From Lactococcus petauri (lineage in GTDB: Bacteria; Bacillota; Bacilli; Lactobacillales; Streptococcaceae), in NCBI RefSeq assembly GCF_002154895.1, contig NZ_MUIZ01000002.1, forward strand, positions 186,001-250,000: DNA of 64,000 nucleotides, read 5' to 3'. Shown here piece by piece: positions 52,030-60,830 of the stretch; the stretch's first letter is position 1, and each line of letters opens with the position of its first letter. Under the pieces are notes generated by a model. That model saw only the letters and a list, made by a program, of their open reading frames with translations. It did not search any database and was not told the DNA's origin. The position numbers and the translations under genes are program-made.

Positions 52030-53247
52030 ATGAAAGAATTTTGGGGACTTCATCCGACCATTAAAATTAGGTTAGTGATGAATTTTTTAGGAGCACTATG
52101 CTTTAGTACAGTTGGTGGCTCCATGACAATTTACTATAATAAATATATGGGTGCTGGTATCACAGGACTCTTGCTTATTGTGAGCTCTATTATGGTTTTT
52201 TTGGTTGGCCTTTATGCGGGACATTTGACAGATTTAAAAGGTCGTCGGCCTGTCATGCTTTTTTCAACTGCAGTAACTGCAGTTGGAGCAGCACTGGCAA
52301 CTTTTTCTAACTCGGGATTTTACTTTAATCCTTGGACAACCTTTTTCGGATTTTTAATCGTGAATTTTGGTTTTGGCTTTTTTAATACAGCCAGTCAAGC
52401 GATGATTGTTGATTTAACAACAAGTGAAAACCGGAGAACAGTCTACAGTATTCAATACTGGATTATCAATTTTGCTATTATGATTGGTTCGGGACTTTCT
52501 GGCTGGTTTTTCCGTGATTATTTGGTCTGGCTTTTGCTGGTGATCACTATTGAAGAAATTTTGAGTTTTGTCGTTGTCTTGTTTTGGATTGATGAGTCTT
52601 TTGACCCGCATCAAGAACATCAAAAGAAAGCGCCAAATATTATAAAAGCTTATTTCTTTGTGGCTAAAGACAGCATCTTTATGTCTTATTTATTTGCTTC
52701 GGTTTTTATTGCGATGATTTTTAATCAAATTGACTATTACTTGCCAGTACATCTAAGTGACAGTTTCTCAACAACACGAATTTTAGGGTTGGAACTTTAT
52801 GGTCAACGGATGTTGACACTTTTCCTATTGATCAATACCTTGATTATCGTACTCTTTATGAGTAAAATGAATCAACTAACTAAAAATTGGTCGCGGAGCA
52901 CAGGGATTACATTAGGAATTTTTCTCCAAGGTTTAGGTTTTATTATTGCCTTTTTAGGTCATAATTTAAGCTGGGAAGTTACAGCAGCAGTAGTTGCTAC
53001 TTTGGGCGAAATGATTCTTGTACCTTTCTCTCAAGCTTTGAGAGCCGACTTGATGGAAGGTGATCATGTTGGGACTTATACGGGCGCCTTTTCAGTGACT
53101 CAGCCAGTCGCTTCCGTACTCTCAGGTGTTTTGGTTTCGCTGTCAGCACTCTATGGGAATATTGGCATGGCTATATTTATGGGAATAATTATCCTTTTAA
53201 GTATCCTTCCCTCACTGCGGGCTATTCGAATGCATGAAGCCTCATAG
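52030..53247 (+). CDS. lmrP: Multidrug MFS transporter LmrP
   Basis: 405 residues, 12 membrane segments. It begins MKEFWGLHPTIKIRLVMNFL and shares with L. lactis LmrP (408 residues) the stretches SMTIYYN, GLYAGHLTDLKGRRPVMLF (motif A), NPWTTFFGFL, the SIQYWIINF region and YGQRMLT. LmrP is a proton-driven exporter of lipophilic cations, lincosamides, macrolides and tetracyclines. AAGGAGAAG precedes the ATG at 52030. The leader carries a 3-codon ORF embedded in a terminator, which suggests induction by ribosome-targeting drugs. Confidence 0.93.
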   Translation: MKEFWGLHPTIKIRLVMNFLGALCFSTVGGSMTIYYNKYMGAGITGLLLIVSSIMVFLVGLYAGHLTDLKGRRPVMLFSTAVTAVGAALATFSNSGFYFNPWTTFFGFLIVNFGFGFFNTASQAMIVDLTTSENRRTVYSIQYWIINFAIMIGSGLSGWFFRDYLVWLLLVITIEEILSFVVVLFWIDESFDPHQEHQKKAPNIIKAYFFVAKDSIFMSYLFASVFIAMIFNQIDYYLPVHLSDSFSTTRILGLELYGQRMLTLFLLINTLIIVLFMSKMNQLTKNWSRSTGITLGIFLQGLGFIIAFLGHNLSWEVTAAVVATLGEMILVPFSQALRADLMEGDHVGTYTGAFSVTQPVASVLSGVLVSLSALYGNIGMAIFMGIIILLSILPSLRAIRMHEAS

Positions 53248-53267
53248 AATTTTAAAACGGTCCATGT

Positions 53268-53273
53268 TATAAT
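53268..53273 (+). promoter_or_regulatory. Extended -10 before the methyltransferase leader
   Basis: TGTTATAAT (53265-53273) with no clear -35. It would start RNA about 15 bases before the leader ORF, so the methyltransferase has its own transcript. Confidence 0.5.
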
Positions 53274-53295
53274 AAAAAACAAAGGAGTAAAAATA

Positions 53296-53349
53296 ATGTC
53301 AGAAGGAATTATTGCTCAAAAAATTGTTTCTACCCATGTAAACGTATAA
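53296..53349 (+). CDS. Leader peptide (17 aa) of the methyltransferase gene
   Basis: ATG 53296 follows AAAGGAG at ideal spacing and reads MSEGIIAQKIVSTHVNV before TAA. Its codons 13-16 (Thr-His-Val-Asn) lie in the 5' arm of a hairpin that masks the ribosome binding site of the next gene. This is the plan of leader peptides in erm and cat attenuators, where drug-stalled ribosomes open the hairpin. No known stall motif is certain, although IVSTH recalls part of the ErmC leader. Confidence 0.6.
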   Translation: MSEGIIAQKIVSTHVNV

Positions 53350-53367
53350 ATAAAATTTACATGGGAG
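53333..53367 (+). promoter_or_regulatory. Ribosome-binding-site sequestering hairpin of the methyltransferase gene
   Basis: CCCATGTAAA (53333-53342) and TTTACATGGG (53356-53365) are perfect 10-base arms. The last GGG belongs to GGGAG (53363-53367), the Shine-Dalgarno sequence eight bases before the GTG at 53376. Confidence 0.75.
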
Positions 53368-53375
53368 AATAACAA

Positions 53376-54107
53376 GTGAAAGAAAACAAATATAATAATC
53401 AAGAATTTTTTTCAAAATATGCTCAAATGGAGCGTTCAAAATCAGGGTTAGAAGCTGCTGGGGAATGGTCAGAGCTACGAAATATTTTACCTGATTTTCA
53501 GAACAAAAAAGTTTTGGACCTTGGCTGTGGATATGGTTGGCACTGCAAATATGCTGTTGACAATGGAGCATCTTATGTCTTAGGCACAGATATTTCGAGT
53601 AAAATGCTGGAAAGAGCGACAAGTAAAAACTCAGATGAGAAAATAACTTATCAATGCATCGCTATGGAGGACTTATGTCTTGAACCGGATTCTTTTGATG
53701 TGGTTCTGAGCTCATTAGCCTTACATTACATTGAAGATTTGCCCATGCTTTTTTCCAACATATACATGTGCTTAACTACGGGCGGTCAGTTTGTGTTTTC
53801 GGTAGAACATCCTCTTTTTACTGCATCTGGCCTGCAAGATTGGATTTATGATGCAAAAGGGAAAAAAGAGTACTTTCCTGTAGACAATTATTTCTACGAG
53901 GGAAAACGTAAGGTGTCCTTCTTAGGAGAAGAAGTAACTAAATATCATCGAACTTTAACCACATATCTCAACACATTGCTACAACTTGGCTTTGAACTTC
54001 AACATGTGATTGAACCTCAGCCACCTAAACAAATGCTTGTATTTGAAGAAATGCATGATGAGCTGAGACGCCCGATGATGTTGATTGTTTCTGCAAGGAA
54101 AAAATAA
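53376..54107 (+). CDS. Class I SAM-dependent methyltransferase under leader-peptide control
   Basis: 243 residues from GTG 53376. The SAM-binding motif is KVLDLGCGYGWHCKYAVDNG (residues 45-64), followed by VLGTDISSKMLERA and the post-II segment DVVLSSLALHYIEDLP. The C-terminal part (FVFSVEHPLFTASG, YHRTLTTYLNTL) resembles small-molecule methyltransferases rather than Erm or RlmA rRNA enzymes. The substrate is unknown. Control by a leader peptide and hairpin, and position next to lmrP, suggest an antibiotic or toxic metabolite may be involved. A strong terminator follows. Confidence 0.88.
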   Translation: MKENKYNNQEFFSKYAQMERSKSGLEAAGEWSELRNILPDFQNKKVLDLGCGYGWHCKYAVDNGASYVLGTDISSKMLERATSKNSDEKITYQCIAMEDLCLEPDSFDVVLSSLALHYIEDLPMLFSNIYMCLTTGGQFVFSVEHPLFTASGLQDWIYDAKGKKEYFPVDNYFYEGKRKVSFLGEEVTKYHRTLTTYLNTLLQLGFELQHVIEPQPPKQMLVFEEMHDELRRPMMLIVSARKK

Positions 54108-54109
54108 AG

Positions 54110-54140
54110 AAAAGCTAGGAATAATTATTCCTAGCTTTTG
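54110..54140 (+). terminator. Intrinsic terminator
   Basis: AAAAGCTAGGAAT and ATTCCTAGCTTTT are perfect 13-base arms around AATT. Confidence 0.95.
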
Positions 54141-54219
54141 ATTTTCACACAGGAGGATTGTTTGTATGACGTAGTATGTGGTATACTAAAGAAATAGAAA
54201 AAATTAGAAAAGGTATTTT

Positions 54220-56169
54220 ATGTCAGCCGTTAGTTTCATAGCTGTAATGTTGATTGGGGTCATTGCGGCAAATGTAATCAAAGAATTTTTCCCAAAAATA
54301 TCTGAAACCTTTATTTTGATCGGAGTAGGAATTCTTCTGAGTTTCTTACCAGAGTTTAGGCATTTTGAGTTGGAGCCAGAGTTTTTCATGATGTTAATTA
54401 TTGCACCTTTAATGTTTAATGAAGGCAGTAAAACATCTTTGAAAGAAGTTAGAAAAAATTTCAGAGGAATATTCTTTCTCTCCATTACTTTAGCTGTTGT
54501 AACTGTACTCTTTGTTGCAGCATTGACCACAAATATTATGGGCAGCTGGATTTTCCCCTTGGCAATTTGTTTTGCTGCTATTGTTACGCCAACAGACTCT
54601 GTTGCTGTTAAATCTATTATTGCGGGTAAAAAAATGCCACAAGGCGTAAATGAAGCTGTCGAGTTTGAATCTCTTTTCAATGATGCATCAGGTTTGGTCC
54701 TCTTAAGTTTGGGGCTTTCGGTGCTGGAAAGTGGTCATTTTAGTATTTGGAGAGGACTTGGCCAGTTTGCTTTTGTTTCCATTGGGGGAATACTTATTGG
54801 ATTAATTGTCGGGACTTTCTTAGTTCGTATTCGCATTGCGATTAATCTTCGGGCAACAAATCCAGAAGCGACGATTATTCCGATTTCTATTTTAACGCCT
54901 TTTGCTCTTTATTTGCTTGCTGAGCATTTTGGCACCTCTGGAGTACTTGCAGTTGTTGCTGCAGGATTAATCCATAATTTTGAAGGCGATATGCTTAAAC
55001 TTACGTCGACCAATGTTCAACTCACCAATAATACCATCTGGGAAATACTGAGTGGGATTCTCAACAATTTTGTCTTTATTTTATTAGGAGTAAGTCTCTT
55101 TGGTATTTGGGATATCTTTAAATCATTGGGCTTAGAAGAAGCTGTTATACTCTTCTTTATCAGTGCTTTGGTTTACGTGCTGATGTTATTTATACGAAAA
55201 TTTTGGACTAATCAAAGAGGTAATCGTTCTATCGAACATTTCTTCTCAAACGATAAGAAAGAGCGCGGTAAAGACTCCACTATTTTTGCTCTATCAGGAG
55301 CACACGGAACAATGACATTGGCAATGGCCTTCTCTTTACCTCTGAATACTGCTATTTTGAGCACTGAGAATAGAGAGATTATTATTAGTATGGCAACAAT
55401 AGTCATTTTGCTCAGCCTTATTGTGCCTACCTTTATCTTGCCTAAACTCTTGTCACCAATGAAAGCTGCAAGTTCAGACGACATTGATAGTGTTCGAAAT
55501 GATATGGTTGACTATGCTATTTTACATATGATGCAAGTGATAGAGGACAGTAAGGTGCGCAGTAGCTTAACAAAGCAATTGCAATCACAAAAAGGTTTGC
55601 AAATTCCTGATCATAATAAGAGTAGTCGACTCTTAGAAAACATTGTGACCTGGCAAGAAGCATTTTTGGATAGTTCAGATATTCAAGAAAATTTTTCAGC
55701 GAAAGCTATTGACTACTTCAGAATTTACTTGGAGAATAGCAGCAAGCGTGCCATGAGTAAAAAAATTAGAAGAATGTTTTCGAGAAGAAGTCGATTACGT
55801 GGAGCTGATCAAAGTGAGATGCAAGAATTCATAGCCGTAAGAAATGAACTTGGGCATTTAGAGGATGTTCTTTATGAGGCCACAATGGAAAAATTAAATC
55901 GTCTTGAAAGAGAACGATTTGAGAAGAAGGTTACTGATTTCAGCGACATTGAAGAAGTGAAGCGAGTCTTCGAAAATAGACATTACCGTATGCGAAATGA
56001 AATTCAAGAAGAAACAATCGTGCCTAACGAACTACTTATTGAAGCTTTCCAACTTGAATATCAGTATGTACTGGATCAGGTGAAATCGGAAACTATCTCA
56101 AAAGAAACAAGCAACAAACTCTTTAAAGAAATCAATAACGCGCAAGTTTTACAACTACAAAATCAATAA
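54220..56169 (+). CDS. CPA1-family Na+(K+)/H+ antiporter
   Basis: 649 residues: about twelve membrane segments to residue 410 and a helical, charged cytoplasmic tail of some 235 residues. Motifs are FFMMLIIAPLMFNEGSK, IVTPTDSVAVKSIIAGK and EFESLFNDASGLVLL, where the ND pair is the ion site, and FALSGAHGTMTLAMA. It is a paralogue of the antiporter at 14832-16889, with clear divergence throughout. AAAAGG lies seven bases before the ATG. Monocistronic, with a terminator directly after. Cation specificity unknown. Confidence 0.92.
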   Translation: MSAVSFIAVMLIGVIAANVIKEFFPKISETFILIGVGILLSFLPEFRHFELEPEFFMMLIIAPLMFNEGSKTSLKEVRKNFRGIFFLSITLAVVTVLFVAALTTNIMGSWIFPLAICFAAIVTPTDSVAVKSIIAGKKMPQGVNEAVEFESLFNDASGLVLLSLGLSVLESGHFSIWRGLGQFAFVSIGGILIGLIVGTFLVRIRIAINLRATNPEATIIPISILTPFALYLLAEHFGTSGVLAVVAAGLIHNFEGDMLKLTSTNVQLTNNTIWEILSGILNNFVFILLGVSLFGIWDIFKSLGLEEAVILFFISALVYVLMLFIRKFWTNQRGNRSIEHFFSNDKKERGKDSTIFALSGAHGTMTLAMAFSLPLNTAILSTENREIIISMATIVILLSLIVPTFILPKLLSPMKAASSDDIDSVRNDMVDYAILHMMQVIEDSKVRSSLTKQLQSQKGLQIPDHNKSSRLLENIVTWQEAFLDSSDIQENFSAKAIDYFRIYLENSSKRAMSKKIRRMFSRRSRLRGADQSEMQEFIAVRNELGHLEDVLYEATMEKLNRLERERFEKKVTDFSDIEEVKRVFENRHYRMRNEIQEETIVPNELLIEAFQLEYQYVLDQVKSETISKETSNKLFKEINNAQVLQLQNQ

Positions 56170-56189
56170 AAAGCCTTAAGGCTTTTTTA
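56167..56189 (+). terminator. Intrinsic terminator
   Basis: AAAAAGCC and GGCTTTTT around TTAA. Confidence 0.9.
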
Positions 56190-56299
56190 TAATAACTTTC
56201 GCTTAAGAAAAGTACTGTAAAATAAAAAATAATAATTAAATTTAAAATGTCTTTGTGACAGACGGCCGTTTATAAGTTGCTCACAGATAAGGGGAGATT

Positions 56300-56815
56300 A
56301 TGGTTTCAAGAAGATCAAAAAGAAATAAAAAAGGAATTTTGAGAAGATTAATTGGTTTTCTTGTGGGGCTTATTATCGTGCTTGCGCTTTTTGTGGGAGG
56401 TCTTGTTTTGCTTGGGCGTTATGCAATTGCCAATAATACGGATAATCTTCTGTCGAAAGTTATTCCCTATTCAGAAAGTTTGACTGATGCTTCAGGAAAT
56501 ATTGCTCCAGCCAGTCCAGAAGCGATTGTCTCAACACTGAATCAAAATGCCAGCAATATTGTGAGTCGTTCGCAAGGTTTTATTGATTCGGCCCAAGCCA
56601 CAACAGATGGACAGACAGTAAAATATACAGTAAGTTCCTCTAAAATGAATGGCTTCTTATCTCACAGCATCTTAGCAACAAATGGTGATCAGATAGAAAA
56701 AGTTGCCGATAAAGTTTTAGAATCAATGAAAGCTTCTGGGGTAAATCATCCTCAACTTGTTGTGAATCTTACCGATGATCAAGGCAAAACAATTCAAACT
56801 ATTGATTATAGATAA
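56300..56815 (+). CDS. Membrane-anchored extracellular protein of unknown function
   Basis: 171 residues. A very basic N-terminus (SRRSKRNKKGILRR) precedes one membrane helix (about residues 17-42, IGFLVGLIIVLALFVGGLVL), so the remaining 130 residues are outside the cell. The outer part is Ser/Asn/Thr/Asp-rich and soluble, with no recognised domain. GGGGAGA precedes the ATG. It is followed by a terminator and looks monocistronic. It may act at the cell envelope, but nothing more can be said. Confidence 0.7.
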   Translation: MVSRRSKRNKKGILRRLIGFLVGLIIVLALFVGGLVLLGRYAIANNTDNLLSKVIPYSESLTDASGNIAPASPEAIVSTLNQNASNIVSRSQGFIDSAQATTDGQTVKYTVSSSKMNGFLSHSILATNGDQIEKVADKVLESMKASGVNHPQLVVNLTDDQGKTIQTIDYR

Positions 56816-56816
56816 A

Positions 56817-56863
56817 GAGAGCAAAAAGTTTCTTGACCTGAGCAAGAGGCTTTTTACTCTCTT
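56817..56863 (+). terminator. Intrinsic terminator
   Basis: AAAAAGTTTCTTG and CAAGAGGCTTTTT arms around ACCTGAG, extended by GAGAG/CTCTC on the outside. Confidence 0.75.
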
Positions 56864-56910
56864 TAATTTTATGTTATAATGAGAAAAAATGAGAAAGTAG
56901 GCCCCAATTT

Positions 56911-57609
56911 ATGGAATATCAATTGAGCTCAACATCAGCTTTTCCACTTGTACATGTTACTCTGCAAGATAAGGAAGAAATTCAGATTGAGTCAGGAGCA
57001 ATGGTTTACCACAACCCTTCAGTTACGCTTGAAGGTAAGATGAATAGCAATGGGAGAGGTGGTATTGGTGGCGCCTTGAAAGCTCTTGGGCGCTCAATAA
57101 CAAGCGGTGAAAGTTTCTTTATCACTAAGGTCAAATCAAGCAGTGCTAATGGTCAAATCACTTTGGCGCCAGCTACTCCGGGTGCTGTGAAAGAACTTAA
57201 TATTGGTCAAGAACAATGGCGTTTGAATACAGGGGCCTTCCTTGCAAGTGATGGCGATGTTCACTATACGATGGAACGACAAAAACTAAGTGGAGCTCTT
57301 CTTGGTGGCACTGGTGGTCTCTATGTTATGGAAACACAAGGAAGTGGCCGTATGTTAGTTAATGGCTATGGTGATATTGTCGAAATTGAATTAGATGGTA
57401 CAGAAGAATATATCGTGGACAATCATCACGTCCTTGCATGGAGCAAAACGCTTGATTATTCAATCGAAGTCGCTTCTGGAACTTTTGGTTTTAAAACTGG
57501 TGAAGGGCTTGTCAACAAATTTAAAGGTCGTGGTAAAATCATGATTCAAAGCCGTAATATGGAGGCTTTTGCTGAGTCAATCATCCCTTTCTTACCAAGT
57601 AATGGTTAA
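56911..57609 (+). CDS. AIM24/TIGR00266-family protein
   Basis: 232 residues forming the beta-rich AIM24 trefoil-like fold: FPLVHVTLQDKEEIQIESGA, MVYHNPSVTLEGKMN, a Gly-rich stretch (GRGGIGGALKAL), ITLAPATPGAVKELNIG and FGFKTGEGLVNKFKGRGKIM. Bacterial members are cytoplasmic and of unknown function; the yeast namesake is a mitochondrial biogenesis protein. A TATAAT element lies about 35 bases before the ATG, and a bidirectional terminator follows. Confidence 0.88.
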   Translation: MEYQLSSTSAFPLVHVTLQDKEEIQIESGAMVYHNPSVTLEGKMNSNGRGGIGGALKALGRSITSGESFFITKVKSSSANGQITLAPATPGAVKELNIGQEQWRLNTGAFLASDGDVHYTMERQKLSGALLGGTGGLYVMETQGSGRMLVNGYGDIVEIELDGTEEYIVDNHHVLAWSKTLDYSIEVASGTFGFKTGEGLVNKFKGRGKIMIQSRNMEAFAESIIPFLPSNG

Positions 57610-57611
57610 AT

Positions 57612-57640
57612 AAAAAGAGCTATCGGTGATAGCTTTTTTT
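57612..57640. terminator. Bidirectional terminator between AIM24-like gene and mntH
   Basis: AAAGAGCTATC and GATAGCTTTTT arms around GGT with A5 and T7 on the flanks. Confidence 0.88.
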
Positions 57641-57644
57641 ATGT

Positions 57645-59201
57645 TTATGAATCTGATATTTTTTGATTAAGCAGTGAGAGTTTTCTATTGCCTCGGTAGA
57701 GTTCAAATATAGTCCAAATGAGTAAAGCAATTACTAAAACAATAAGTAGAATTGCGGTTCCATCTGCAAGATAGGCAAGATTCTTAGGAAATAGACTTTC
57801 AATTTGATCTGGTAGACCAATAAGATTAAGGTAAGTCAACGCAATGACAGAGAACCAACCAAAGAGTTGAACAATCCAATTGTTTTTAAATTTACCCATT
57901 TCATTTTTACTATTTGTAAGCATTAGAAGAGGAATAATGGAGAAGGGCAGTGCAAATGCAAGAAAGACTTGCGAATTATTCATGAGATTGTTAATGGCTT
58001 CATGCTGTGCTTTTAGACTGTAGCCACGTGTCATCGTAACACAAATCAAGACAGGAACGACAGATAGTAAGCGCGTGATTAGACGACGCGCCCACATTGG
58101 CATCCGCATATGGATAAATCCTTCCATTATGATTTGTCCTGTTAAAGTCCCCGTGATTGTCGAATTTTGCCCAGAAGCCAGTAAAGCTACGGCAAATAAG
58201 GTAGATAAAGCACCTGTCTTAGCAACATCCGCGAGTACACCATTACTTAATAAATCTGGTGTCGAAAGGGCATCGTAAAGGCCAAAAAATGAAGGGTCAT
58301 CAATGACACCTGTCTTAAATACAGCAACACCCATAATGAGCAAAAGCGAATTAACAACAAAAGCTAAACTCAATTGGATATTAGAATCCCAAGTTGAAAA
58401 ACGAACAGCTCGAGCGATATCTTTATCGTCATCATGGTCAATTTTACGACTTTGTGAAATTGAAGAATGGAGATAGAGATTATGTGGCATTACAGTTGCC
58501 CCGATGATACCAAGAGCTCCCGTTAAAGGTGTCATTCCTGCAATAGAAGGGGAAGTAGCAAAGGTCCGTGTATTTGGAATAAAGCCTTCCACAATTCCTT
58601 TCCAATCGGGATTAGACAAAGCAACTTGATAGGTGAAAATAAATAAAATCACTAATATTAGACACACAACAAGAGCTTCAATCTTTCTAAAACCTACTTT
58701 TGTGAGGAGCAAGAGTAAAAAGACATCAAAAACCGTAATGAAGACCGCTAGAATAAGCGGAATATCGAAAAGTAAATACAGTGCGATTGCTGCACCAATA
58801 ACTTCTGCAATGTCTGTTGCCATAATCGCAAGCTCTGTAAGTACCCATAGGATGATTCCTAAAGTTTTGCTGGTACGTGCACGGATAGCTTGGGCGAGGT
58901 CCATCTGGCTAACAATCCCAAGTTTTGCTGACATGTACTGAAGGAGCATAGCAATTAGGCTTGACATCAAAATGACAGAGATCAATAAATATTGAAAATT
59001 TTGTCCACCTGTGATTGAGGTTGACCAGTTTCCCGGATCCATGTAACCCACAGCCACTAAAGCTCCAGGTCCTGAATATGCAAGAAGTGTCCTAAAAAAT
59101 TTACCATCTTTTGGAACTTTTACTGTGCCGTTAATCTCTTGAAGAGACTTTCCGTTTGTATGATAAATCAACTTATGTGGTTGATTTTTAAAATCATTCA
59201 T
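57645..59201 (-). CDS. mntH: Nramp-family manganese/divalent metal transporter MntH
   Basis: 518 residues with eleven or so membrane helices. The metal-binding motif of helix 1 is visible as GYMDPGNWSTS (DPGN) and that of helix 6 as IGATVMPHNLYLHS (MPH), both intact, so it should carry Mn2+ (or Fe2+) with protons. The N-terminal cytoplasmic stretch of about 40 residues is normal for the family. It lies downstream of an MntR-type regulator on the same strand, with palindromic operator-like sites in the gap. AGAAGGT precedes the ATG. Confidence 0.95.
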   Translation of the reverse strand: MNDFKNQPHKLIYHTNGKSLQEINGTVKVPKDGKFFRTLLAYSGPGALVAVGYMDPGNWSTSITGGQNFQYLLISVILMSSLIAMLLQYMSAKLGIVSQMDLAQAIRARTSKTLGIILWVLTELAIMATDIAEVIGAAIALYLLFDIPLILAVFITVFDVFLLLLLTKVGFRKIEALVVCLILVILFIFTYQVALSNPDWKGIVEGFIPNTRTFATSPSIAGMTPLTGALGIIGATVMPHNLYLHSSISQSRKIDHDDDKDIARAVRFSTWDSNIQLSLAFVVNSLLLIMGVAVFKTGVIDDPSFFGLYDALSTPDLLSNGVLADVAKTGALSTLFAVALLASGQNSTITGTLTGQIIMEGFIHMRMPMWARRLITRLLSVVPVLICVTMTRGYSLKAQHEAINNLMNNSQVFLAFALPFSIIPLLMLTNSKNEMGKFKNNWIVQLFGWFSVIALTYLNLIGLPDQIESLFPKNLAYLADGTAILLIVLVIALLIWTIFELYRGNRKLSLLNQKISDS

Positions 59202-59216
59202 TTTTACCTTCTCTAA

Positions 59217-59259
59217 GTTGAACTATACTCAACATTGTTTTTTAATATTACTGTTAATA
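59217..59259 (-). promoter_or_regulatory. Candidate MntR operators before mntH
   Basis: Two near-palindromes: GTTGAACTATACTCAAC (59217-59233; GTTGA-N7-TCAAC) and ATATTA-CTGT-TAATAT (59244-59259). They lie in the 71-base gap between the regulator and mntH and could hold an mntH promoter under manganese control. Confidence 0.45.
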
Positions 59260-59272
59260 TAAGAGAAAATGT

Positions 59273-59968
59273 CTAGGTGTTTTCGTTTTCTAAAGCAGAA
59301 GCAACGGTTCCAGTTCTTTGCATTAGTAAGATTTTTTCTTGTAAAAATTGAGGAATAACCGAAACTTGGCCATTGTCCTCTTTCAGAATAATTGATCCAT
59401 CCTGAAGCCGCTCAATAATCTGAATAAAGTGCGGGATGTTAATGTTTAACTTTTCAAAGAAGGCTTGTGCTTCCTCGTTTAAAGTCGTGATATAGTAACT
59501 TTTGTTTTCCTCAGCTTGCTTGAGCGGAATTTCTACTTTATTTTTTTTCCAAAACACTTCTGAAGGAATGGTTGAACCATGTGGATCAACAGCAGGATAA
59601 TCTAATAAAGCATAGAGGTATTCCACAAGCTTTGGCGAAGAGGCGTGTTCTAAATTTTCAGCTTCATCATGAACTTCCTCTGTAGAATAGCCAAGTTTGT
59701 CCACTAAGAAACTTTCCCAAACACGATGACTTTTAATAATAAAGCGAGCCTGAACATTGCCTTGCTCTGATAAATTTACACCACGATATGGTGCATAGTC
59801 TACAAGTTGTTTTTTTGCTAATCTTTTAATCATTTCAGTTGCACTAGGCGCAGCAACAGATAATTTTTTTGCAATAAGTTGTATACTGACAGCTGAATCA
59901 TCTCCCGCACGTTCCAAGGTATAAATAGCCTTAAGATAATCCTGCTCATTTTTTGTTAGTTTTAACAC
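59273..59968 (-). CDS. mntR: DtxR/MntR-family metal-dependent regulator
   Basis: 231 residues. An N-terminal winged helix (NEQDYLKAIYTLERAGDDSA; SIQLIAKKLSVAAPSATEMI) is followed by the dimerisation/metal domain (RVWESFLVDKLGYSTEEVHDEAENLEHASS, rich in His, Glu and Asp ligands). A C-terminal domain (about 150-225) of the FeoA/SH3-like sort completes it. The length matches ScaR/MtsR/SloR rather than the shorter Bacillus MntR. With Mn2+ it should repress mntH. The GTG start follows AAGGAG, with TATAAT upstream on the minus strand. Confidence 0.92.
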   Translation of the reverse strand: MLKLTKNEQDYLKAIYTLERAGDDSAVSIQLIAKKLSVAAPSATEMIKRLAKKQLVDYAPYRGVNLSEQGNVQARFIIKSHRVWESFLVDKLGYSTEEVHDEAENLEHASSPKLVEYLYALLDYPAVDPHGSTIPSEVFWKKNKVEIPLKQAEENKSYYITTLNEEAQAFFEKLNINIPHFIQIIERLQDGSIILKEDNGQVSVIPQFLQEKILLMQRTGTVASALENENT

Positions 59969-60071
59969 CTGAGTTTCTCCTTATATTATAACAAGAACAT
60001 TATAGCACGTCCTTATTTATTTTTCAATAATACAAGGGTAACCTAATGAGGAGGATATTTGCAAATGCAAA

Positions 60072-60111
60072 TTAAAAAGCCACAAACATTTTTAAATTTG
60101 TGGCTTTTTAA
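60072..60111 (-). terminator. Terminator of the GntR-family gene
   Basis: AAAAAGCCACAAA and TTTGTGGCTTTTT, perfect arms with A/T tracts on both sides, so it can work in both directions. Confidence 0.92.
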
Positions 60112-60116
60112 TCGCT

Positions 60117-60830
60117 TTAGTTCTTTTTGAGATGAATATCAAGTGCAAATTTGGTTTGGTTACTGATAAAGTAGGATTTAGAAAATTCAAAAGCATGTCC
60201 TTTTTGGTCGTAAGCAGTTTGCTCAATAACGAGGACGGGCGAATGACGTTCAATCTCCAAATTTTTGCTCACTTCCTCATCGGCTTGATCGGCGTAAATG
60301 ACACGTTTAGCATCTACTAACTGTAGTTTTGCTTCCTGTCCCAGATAGTCATAGACAGAGCCTTCTAAGATTTCTTCGGTGATGGGAGCGATATAACTTG
60401 GCATGACAACATGTTCAAAACTATACGCTTTGCCATTCAAAATACGAAGACGTTTAAATTCGTAAACTGGATCTGTTTTATTCAATAGAAGATGCTTTTG
60501 CTCTTCTGTTGAAGGTAAACGCGCATCAAAAAAGAGTATTTTACTTTTAATCTCTTGATCACGATGCGAATAAGTTACACCAATCGGTAAATCTAAAGGT
60601 AGAAGCTCTGTGGTTTCTTCCACTCTCGGACGAATATAAGTTCCGGAGCCTTGTTTACTAAAGATTAAGCCTTCGTTTTCTAATAAAGTGAGAGATTTTT
60701 TTAAAGTAATACGTGACACATTATACTTTTCAGCAAAGAATTCTTGTGTAGGGAGAAGCGTTCCCGCTCGATAATGGTTGGTCAGGATGTCTCGTTTGAT
60801 GTCAGCGTAAATTTCACGGTATTTGTACAA
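60117..60830 (-). CDS. GntR/HutC-family transcriptional regulator
   Basis: 237 residues. An N-terminal winged helix (YREIYADIKRDILTNHYRAG, then FAEKYNVSRITLKKSLTLLE, GSGTYIRP) is joined to a C-terminal UTRA ligand-binding domain (EFKRLRILNGKAYSFEHVVM, VLVIEQTAYDQKGHAFEFSK). UTRA domains of such regulators bind phosphosugars. It starts with TTG (60830) behind CGAGGT. It is divergent from the EIIC/alpha-mannosidase operon, as MngR is from mngAB in E. coli, and probably represses it until the imported phosphomannoside appears. Confidence 0.9.
   Translation of the reverse strand: MYKYREIYADIKRDILTNHYRAGTLLPTQEFFAEKYNVSRITLKKSLTLLENEGLIFSKQGSGTYIRPRVEETTELLPLDLPIGVTYSHRDQEIKSKILFFDARLPSTEEQKHLLLNKTDPVYEFKRLRILNGKAYSFEHVVMPSYIAPITEEILEGSVYDYLGQEAKLQLVDAKRVIYADQADEEVSKNLEIERHSPVLVIEQTAYDQKGHAFEFSKSYFISNQTKFALDIHLKKN

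Noticed and set aside
54204-54680. 158-codon minus-strand frame opposite the second antiporter
   Set aside because: Antisense of membrane-protein codons; no start signal.
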